Assembly: GCA_016872835.1 (NCBI GenBank)
Contig: VGYX01000014.1
Location: 1 to 64,000 of the forward strand
Origin: Planctomycetota bacterium
Lineage (GTDB): Bacteria; Planctomycetota; Phycisphaerae; Phycisphaerales; SM1A02
Length of the DNA stretch: 64,000 nucleotides
Direction of reading: 5' to 3'
Made by a program: the position numbers and the translations under genes. Shown one piece after another: positions 58,186-64,000 of the stretch. Position 1 is the stretch's first letter. Each line of letters begins with the position of its first letter. The notes under the pieces were generated by a model, which was not told the origin of the DNA, searched no databases, and worked only from the letters and a program-made list of their open reading frames with translations.

Positions 58186-61100
58186 TCACTTCTTGGTGCC
58201 GAAGATATCGTTCAACGCGCCGCCGATGCCCTTCTGAAACTCGTCAAGCACCTTGCCGCCCACACCGTCGGGCAGGTGGATCGGGAAGAACTCCATCTGC
58301 AGCTCGCCGCCACTGAGCGGTCCCGAATAGCGAACCTTCTGCTGCACCGACTCGATCAGGTTCTTCGCGCCGGGAACTTGCGCGAGCCACTGATCCACCT
58401 TGGCAAGGCCGGCACGCGCACCCTTGATCTTGCCCGCCGTGCTGGCAATCGCCGAATACGGGTAACGGATGTCGATGAAGTCCGCGTATGGTGGCACGGA
58501 AGCAAGATTGATCTGCGCCTCACCGTAGATCGGGTACTGCCAGGTGTCCTTGTTCAGCTTGCCGATGAACATCTGGAAGTCCCGGTAGGTCAGCAGACCG
58601 TTGGCCAGTTTCACCGGAAGCGGCATGAACTTGACGGGGATCGTCTTCTGCGGCGAGGCGACGACATAGTCCAGCAGCGCGAGGAACTGGCTGCTCTTGC
58701 GCACGCCCACCTCACCGATGTCGATCGACAGCGCAGCCTGCACTGCGCGTACCTCGACCGGCAGCGGCATCTGCAGCGACTGCAGCGAGGCGCGGATCGG
58801 CTGCGTGGTCTCGATGTCCACGAAGATCGGGTTGAGCGGCTTCATGATGCGCTCGCGGAACCGCTCATCGGGCCGAAGCTCCGCCGTCATCGGCGCGTCG
58901 GGTGTAATCGACAGCACGCCACCACCCAGACGCACCACCGGAGCCTGCACGATCAGGGTGGGACTTGTGAACGTGGCCTTGAGGAAGTCCTCGCGCATGG
59001 TGCCGGTGCGGCCGGACAGATCCACCGTGAACGATGGCCCCAACATGTCGACCAGTGAGCCCTCCATGCCGCTCAACCGATCCGCCAGACCCGTCGGGAA
59101 ATCCTTCGCGCGCGCGACGATGCTCAGGCTGCCCTTGCCCGGTGCGAAGCGGCCCTGCGCATCGAGCAACTGCGCCGTCTGCACCGAGATGTCCAGCGGT
59201 GCGGCCGGCGTGCCCTCGGCGCCGAGCGAGCCGGTCAACTTCACGCTGGCCCCGGTCCCACCCTTCGACCTCAGCACCAGCTCGTTCGCTCCAAACGCGA
59301 GCGTGGGCGAGCCCTCTGCGGTCACACGCCACGGCGCGATGCGCGCGACAAGGTCCATGTCGGCGCCGGGTGCGAAAGGCTGGACCGCGCCGGTCGCGTC
59401 CGACGGAAGTGTGAGTGCATTCACCGTGACCGACACCTGCATCGGGTCGCATGCCGTGATCACCATGCCCCACTGCCGAGCGAGCGACTTGCTCACCGAG
59501 TCCGGAAGCTTGGCCTTCAGCGATCCCTTGGTGAGCGCCAGCGTGCCCGTGGCGGTGCGCGAACCCTGCGCCTGCACTTCGATCGGGTCCAGCGCAGCGT
59601 TCACGCCGAAGCTGATGCCGCCCGCACCACTCGCGACATTGGCCGCGAAGGATCGCGACCCCTGCTTGCCCACCCAATCCGGCAGCGCGTCACCCTGCCC
59701 CAGCAATCCGAGCGCGCGGCGCATGTCCACATCGTCGGACTGCACGCTGGCGCGCCAACCCGCGGCCTGCGGTTCGTAATTGCCGCGCACCGTCGCGATC
59801 GCGCCGGTCGCGTCATGAGCCGCGGCCTCGAACGATGCGGTGGTGCCTGGGCCGAAGTCGGTGGTCCCCTTCATCGACAGTTGCACGGGACGCACGGCGA
59901 CCGCGCCAGAAAGCCCAGACACCGCGGGACACACGACCTCATCCAGTTTCGCGGTCAGCGAGATCGTCTTCAGGTCACTCGCAAGATTCGCCGTCACGGC
60001 CGCACCACGCAGTCGCACCGCGCCGACTCCGTCCAGCGACGCCGCGCTTGCACCAGCCAGTGACAGCCTGCCATCGAAGAGCGTCGGTCCATCCGGATCA
60101 ACGGCTCCCTCGATCACGACACTCTGCATGGACAGCGGACCCGCGACACCCTGCACCTTCGTGCACTCCACACCCGGCACCTGCACGCGCACCGGAATCG
60201 GCTCGAACTTCACGCCGCCCGCGCGTGCCACGCGCACCGGCCCCGCACCAAGCTGCACCTGCACGGGCGAAGCGACGGCGAGTTGGCCCGCGGCGATTTC
60301 CCCGACCAGCGCGGGTGCAAGCTTCAGGGTCGCCTCCATCTTGTCCACGGTGACGCTGGATGCATCCCAGGTGGGCTTCACACTCATGCTGCCAAGCGCG
60401 GTGTCCAGTTGCGCCTGCGCGGCGCCCTGCTGCATGGATCCTGTCATGCTGGCCCGCAGCGTGCTGGCACCAGGCTGCGCCTTCGCGATCCAACCGCGAA
60501 CCTCTGCAGGAAGACCAGGCAACACGGCCGGATCGAGCGGTCCCGCCGCGATCGTGCCGCGGAACTGCGCCGCCGCAGGTGACAGCGTGACACCAAGTCC
60601 CGTGATCTGCCCCTTCAGATCGATCGGCGCCTGCTGCACGGATCCCTGCAGCGACAGATCGACCTGCGTCCCAAGGGGCGCCCCCTTCGCGGCGAGCGTG
60701 AGTGCACCGACCTGAATGGGCTCGGGTGCCACGCCCAACATCTGGAAGGGCTGCACCTGCATCGAGGCTTCGATCGAGATCGCGGAAAGGGCCATCGATC
60801 CCCCGGCCGGAATGGCTGGTGTGCGAAGGCTTGGCACACTGGCCGAGACTTGCAGAGGCGCGTCGACGGTGGTGCCGAACTGTGCCAGCAGTGCCGGGTC
60901 CAGCGTGGCCTGCAACGAAATGCCGTCGCCTTGCATGGCGCCGGTCGCGGCGTCGACCGAGGCTCGCGCCGTCGCCTGCACGCGCTGCGAGACGAGCGAA
61001 AGGTTCACGCCGGCGCCCTCGCCAGTCTGCAGCGACAGGTCCACCGTGGGTCCGACGTCGCGTGCAAGCACAAGCGGCGTGCCCTGCAGGAAACGTTGCA

Positions 61101-62100
61101 GCGCCGCAGTGGGAACATTCCTCACCGCAGCCTGCCCAATCCACGTGCGCGGATCGCTCGCCCACGCCACGATGTCCGCACCCGCGGCCGGTCGCGTCGC
61201 GCTCAACTGCGCCTGCGCCGACATGGAACCGCCGGCCAACTGAATCGCCGCGTTTAGCGCAAGTCCGATCGACTGCCCCGCCGGCGCCTGCACCCGAAGC
61301 GCGGCACCCTGCACGTGCGCGTCAAGCCCGGCGGCGGCGAGCAACCATCCTGAAACGCTCGCGTCGATCTCGCCCGTGAGTTCGCCCGGATCAAGCGCGC
61401 CCGAGGCATCCATGAAGTGGTCCAACGAGCCCTTCACCGAGAGCGCTCCGGCCTGATCGGCCACTTGCGTGGTGGCGGACAGGTCGATGACGAGCGGCTC
61501 CGCAGGCCCGAGCGCCAACGTGCCCTTCAGGCCGCGCATGGCGAAGGCGACACCGTTCGCATCGGTCATCACCGCGTCGAACGATCCAATCGACAATCGA
61601 ACCGGCCACGGCAGGCCTGCCACGCCACCCGCCTTGCCACCGCTCTTCGCCACGGGCTTCGCCGTTGGCGCTGGCGCTGCCGCAGACGAAGGGCCGGACG
61701 TGAAATTCGAGAGGCTCGTGCCTCCGCCGGGCAGCATCTGGGCCTGCAGCGATCCGTTGAGCGACACGCGCAGTGCGTCCACGCTTCCAACCAGCAGGTC
61801 GAACAGACCGTTGTCGAGCGTCGCATCCAGCTTCACCTCGGCCTGGTTCTTGCCATCGCGGATCTCGAGTCCGCGGATCTCCTGCGTGCCGAACCAGCCA
61901 AGCGACATCGAACCGATGCGCGCCGAACCCTTCACCGCATCGGCGATGCGCGCCTCGGCGATTCCGCGGCCGAAGCCGGAGGCGGCGATCGCAGGCGCGA
62001 ACGCGACCAGCAGCGCCAGCATGAGCACCAGCCCGCCGCCCGCGATGAGTCCGATGCGAAGCCACTTCCGGCCTGTCCGCGCTTTCATCGCGTCATGCAT
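58186..62100 (-). CDS. Giant AsmA/TamB-like envelope protein
   Basis: A 1304-residue protein. One N-terminal helix (IGLIAGGGLVLMLALLVAFA) anchors it in the inner membrane; the rest is beta-rich and would span the periplasm. A repeated pattern of short beta strands rich in Gly, Ala, Ser and Asp is like AsmA, TamB and YhdP proteins, which carry phospholipids to the outer membrane. An Ala/Pro linker occurs near residues 135-155. The C-terminal 200 residues (VEVRAVQAALSIDIGEVGVR, VVASPQKTIPVKFMPLPVKL) look like a distinct end domain. It overlaps nothing but follows nadA closely, so they are cotranscribed. The precise family is uncertain. Confidence 0.75.
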   Translation of the reverse strand: MHDAMKARTGRKWLRIGLIAGGGLVLMLALLVAFAPAIAASGFGRGIAEARIADAVKGSARIGSMSLGWFGTQEIRGLEIRDGKNQAEVKLDATLDNGLFDLLVGSVDALRVSLNGSLQAQMLPGGGTSLSNFTSGPSSAAAPAPTAKPVAKSGGKAGGVAGLPWPVRLSIGSFDAVMTDANGVAFAMRGLKGTLALGPAEPLVIDLSATTQVADQAGALSVKGSLDHFMDASGALDPGELTGEIDASVSGWLLAAAGLDAHVQGAALRVQAPAGQSIGLALNAAIQLAGGSMSAQAQLSATRPAAGADIVAWASDPRTWIGQAAVRNVPTAALQRFLQGTPLVLARDVGPTVDLSLQTGEGAGVNLSLVSQRVQATARASVDAATGAMQGDGISLQATLDPALLAQFGTTVDAPLQVSASVPSLRTPAIPAGGSMALSAISIEASMQVQPFQMLGVAPEPIQVGALTLAAKGAPLGTQVDLSLQGSVQQAPIDLKGQITGLGVTLSPAAAQFRGTIAAGPLDPAVLPGLPAEVRGWIAKAQPGASTLRASMTGSMQQGAAQAQLDTALGSMSVKPTWDASSVTVDKMEATLKLAPALVGEIAAGQLAVASPVQVQLGAGPVRVARAGGVKFEPIPVRVQVPGVECTKVQGVAGPLSMQSVVIEGAVDPDGPTLFDGRLSLAGASAASLDGVGAVRLRGAAVTANLASDLKTISLTAKLDEVVCPAVSGLSGAVAVRPVQLSMKGTTDFGPGTTASFEAAAHDATGAIATVRGNYEPQAAGWRASVQSDDVDMRRALGLLGQGDALPDWVGKQGSRSFAANVASGAGGISFGVNAALDPIEVQAQGSRTATGTLALTKGSLKAKLPDSVSKSLARQWGMVITACDPMQVSVTVNALTLPSDATGAVQPFAPGADMDLVARIAPWRVTAEGSPTLAFGANELVLRSKGGTGASVKLTGSLGAEGTPAAPLDISVQTAQLLDAQGRFAPGKGSLSIVARAKDFPTGLADRLSGMEGSLVDMLGPSFTVDLSGRTGTMREDFLKATFTSPTLIVQAPVVRLGGGVLSITPDAPMTAELRPDERFRERIMKPLNPIFVDIETTQPIRASLQSLQMPLPVEVRAVQAALSIDIGEVGVRKSSQFLALLDYVVASPQKTIPVKFMPLPVKLANGLLTYRDFQMFIGKLNKDTWQYPIYGEAQINLASVPPYADFIDIRYPYSAIASTAGKIKGARAGLAKVDQWLAQVPGAKNLIESVQQKVRYSGPLSGGELQMEFFPIHLPDGVGGKVLDEFQKGIGGALNDIFGTKK

Positions 62101-62103
62101 GGT

Positions 62104-63303
62104 TCAGTCCACCATCGTGGCTGCGGGCGCCGGCGGTCGAAGCGCCAGCATGCGCTCGAGCGACTTGCGCGCCAGCCGCGCCGCATCGGGATGCACCTGG
62201 ATGCGGTTCACCACGCGACCTTCGGCGAGATTGTCCAGCGTCCACAGCAGATGCTTCTGATCGATGCGCACCATCGTGGTGCAGAGGCACTGGCAATCGC
62301 TCAGGATGCGGGCCTGCACGTCACGCAAGCCCGCCTCGCGACACACGCGCTCGACCAGATGCACCTCGGTGCCGATCGTCCAGCTGCTGCCGGGCTTCGC
62401 GGCCTGCAGACGCTCGATGATGAACTCGGTGCTGCCCACCTCGTCGGCCAGTTCCACCACTTCCTGACAGCACTCAGGATGCACGATCACGCAGGTGCTC
62501 GGGTCACGATGCCGCGCCTGCGCCACATGCTCGGGGCGGAAGAGCTTGTGCACGCTGCAGTGGCCGGCCCAGAGCAGCACCGTCGCCTCGCGGATCGTCT
62601 CCATCGGCAAACCGCCGCGCGGCTTACGCGGATTCCACACCGCCATGTCGGCCATGCCCGCGCCGCGCTCGGCGTCGACTTCGCTCTTGAGCCCGCGCAG
62701 ACGCGCGGTGTTGCGGCCAAGGTGCTGGTCCGGCATGAACAGCACCTGCACGCGCTCGCCGGACTTCAGAGGCGCGCTGCCGCCCTGCATGGCCCACTCG
62801 AACACCTCGCGCGCATTGCCGCTGGTGCAGCAGGCGCCACCGCGTTCTCCCACGAAGGCCTTCACCGCGGCGCTTGAGTTCACGTACGTGATCGGCACCA
62901 CGCGCACCTTCGAGCCCACATGCGCGGCGGTGATCTCCTCCCATGCGGTGAGCGCGTCGTCGTAGGCGGCCATGTCAGCCATGCTGCAACCGGCCGACAG
63001 GTCGGGCAGGATCACCTGCACATCGTCGGGCGTGAGCACATCGGCCGTCTCGGCCATGAAGTGCACGCCGCAGAACACGATGAAGCGTGCACCGCGGCGC
63101 GGCGCTTCGGCGGCGGCCATTCGGCTGAGCTTCAGCGAGTCGCCGATCAGGTCGGCGTGGCGGATGACCTCGTCGCGCTGGTAGTGATGGCCCAGGATCA
63201 GCAGTCGCGAGCCGAGTTCCTTGCGGCGCGCGGTGATCGCCGCGCCGAGCTCATCCTCGGTCAGGACGCGATACCGCTCGGGAAGTTCGGGCTGCCACAG
63301 CAC
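62104..63303 (-). CDS. nadA: Quinolinate synthase
   Basis: A 399-residue 4Fe-4S enzyme that makes quinolinate from iminoaspartate and dihydroxyacetone phosphate for NAD synthesis. LILGHHYQRDEVIRHADLIG is the family opening. Cluster cysteines are in DLSAGCSMAD, IVHPECCQEV and SDCQCLCTTM. No nadB or nadC is adjacent. It begins nine bases after ispE stops and ends three bases before the AsmA-like gene. Confidence 0.95.
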   Translation of the reverse strand: MLWQPELPERYRVLTEDELGAAITARRKELGSRLLILGHHYQRDEVIRHADLIGDSLKLSRMAAAEAPRRGARFIVFCGVHFMAETADVLTPDDVQVILPDLSAGCSMADMAAYDDALTAWEEITAAHVGSKVRVVPITYVNSSAAVKAFVGERGGACCTSGNAREVFEWAMQGGSAPLKSGERVQVLFMPDQHLGRNTARLRGLKSEVDAERGAGMADMAVWNPRKPRGGLPMETIREATVLLWAGHCSVHKLFRPEHVAQARHRDPSTCVIVHPECCQEVVELADEVGSTEFIIERLQAAKPGSSWTIGTEVHLVERVCREAGLRDVQARILSDCQCLCTTMVRIDQKHLLWTLDNLAEGRVVNRIQVHPDAARLARKSLERMLALRPPAPAATMVD

Positions 63304-63312
63304 GGCGCAAGT

Positions 63313-64000
63313 CTAGGTCGCGGGCCGGCGGATCCACGAGGGCGCCGGCGTGGGAATCGCCTGCACGGGAATGGCCGGAATTCCCATGCGCTGACGCACG
63401 GCCCCCGCCAGAAGCTCCGCCTCCACAGGGCCATTGACAAGGAAGAACAGCGTGCTGCCCGAGCCCGAAACGTGCACAGGCCGGCCGATCAGGTCCTCGA
63501 TCTCCTCGCGCTCTCCGCGAAGTCGCGGCGCCACCTCCATCGCGGGCTCGGCCAGATCGTTGAACGGCTCATCCACACCGGGCGCGCTTGCACGCTGCGC
63601 CATGTCGCGCACACGCACTTCCTGCAACGATGCGTCGGGGCGCAGTGCGTCGAAGGCCTTGTACACAGGACCCGTGGGGCATGCGGCTTCCGGGAGCAGC
63701 AGCACCACATGTGTGTCCACGGGAATCGGCATGTGCGAGAGCCGCTCGCCAAGACCTTCCACCACCGCGCTGCCGCCGCGAACCAGGAATGGCACGTCGC
63801 TGCCAAGCGGTCGCGCGATCTCCGCAAGCGTCTCTTCGGAGAGGCGCAACGCGAACAGTTCGTTCAGGCCACGCAGCATCGCCGCCGCGTTGCTGCTGCC
63901 TCCACCAAGACCGCCACCCACGGGAATTCGCTTCTGAAGGTGCAGTCGGACCGGCAGCTTGCGGCTCACATGCGCCTCCAGTCGCTGATGCGCACGCACC
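63313..64000 (-). CDS. ispE: 4-diphosphocytidyl-2-C-methyl-D-erythritol kinase, 5' end beyond window
   Basis: At least 228 residues of a GHMP-family kinase of the MEP isoprenoid pathway. The ATP-binding motif is IPVGGGLGGGSSNAAAML near the start of the visible part, FNDLAEPAMEVAPRLRG is a C-terminal family segment, and VSGSGSTLFFLV is the third GHMP motif. The true N-terminus, with the substrate-binding KINL segment, lies to the right of the window. It heads the ispE-nadA-AsmA unit. Confidence 0.92.
   Translation of the reverse strand, partial: VRAHQRLEAHVSRKLPVRLHLQKRIPVGGGLGGGSSNAAAMLRGLNELFALRLSEETLAEIARPLGSDVPFLVRGGSAVVEGLGERLSHMPIPVDTHVVLLLPEAACPTGPVYKAFDALRPDASLQEVRVRDMAQRASAPGVDEPFNDLAEPAMEVAPRLRGEREEIEDLIGRPVHVSGSGSTLFFLVNGPVEAELLAGAVRQRMGIPAIPVQAIPTPAPSWIRRPAT

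Overview
The window is GC-rich, densely coded bacterial chromosome with no CRISPR array, rRNA operon, insertion sequence or phage gene. I infer Planctomycetota, most likely class Phycisphaerae. The main reasons are the short C-terminal sorting tails (VPAPG, hydrophobic helix, RRR) on the first genes, the FabZ/ACP/FabZ cluster, and the many genes with a -10 box just before the start codon. No marker gene settles the taxonomy, so this stays an inference.

Layout. 1-2157: two tandem, partly identical secreted proteins with PEP-CTERM-like tails, separated by about 1.15 kb without a gene. 2488-5199: methylcitrate (propionate) genes prpC and prpB, with a CpcT-like lipoprotein overlapping prpB. 5200-5570: a probable structured small RNA with a terminator. 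5630-10401: PQQ-type propeller protein, purH, mltA and tatA. 10498-10571: tRNA-Val(CAC). 10653-19002: an MFS carrier, an agmatinase-family enzyme, and an MdtNOP/YtcA-type tripartite efflux set. 19182-22012: a DUF1338 (2-oxoadipate dioxygenase-like) enzyme divergent from tyrA. 22070-22740: gene remnants, including a broken GspF.

22958-29254: a small membrane protein, a DUF486 protein, a SerB-like phosphatase, a DevBCA/MacAB-like ABC exporter, tag and an MFS carrier. 29270-35419: a UDP-GlcNAc dehydrogenase-like gene, pgeF, thyX, a small anchored protein, an OppF-type ATPase and a DegP-like protease. 35406-40086: panB, a degenerate metallo-beta-lactamase-fold protein, coaD, a FabZ/ACP/FabZ cluster and a LuxR-type regulator. 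40148-42814: ftsK. 42876-49314: a PadR-controlled membrane module of HAAS/sensor protein, DUF4097 protein, ABC ATPase and an ABC permease fused to an M1 peptidase. 49414-52431: two paralogous HTH regulators, a PfkB kinase, a leader-like region and a cytosine-deaminase-like enzyme. 52498-57507: an ATP synthase operon that stops after atpA. 57548-64000: nuoI, a giant AsmA-like protein, nadA and partial ispE.

How the genes fit together. Coenzyme A and acyl-carrier functions sit side by side (panB, coaD, ACP, two dehydratases). The F0 genes plus delta and alpha are together, but gamma, beta and epsilon are absent. Across the window many operon-first genes have a TANNNT-like box 6-10 nt before the start codon and no Shine-Dalgarno, which suggests leaderless mRNAs and was used to choose several starts. 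The strongest leads are the candidate GGA-rich small RNA (5331-5568), the truncated atp operon, the PadR module with its consensus promoter, and the short-ORF/hairpin/terminator leader at 51790-51925.
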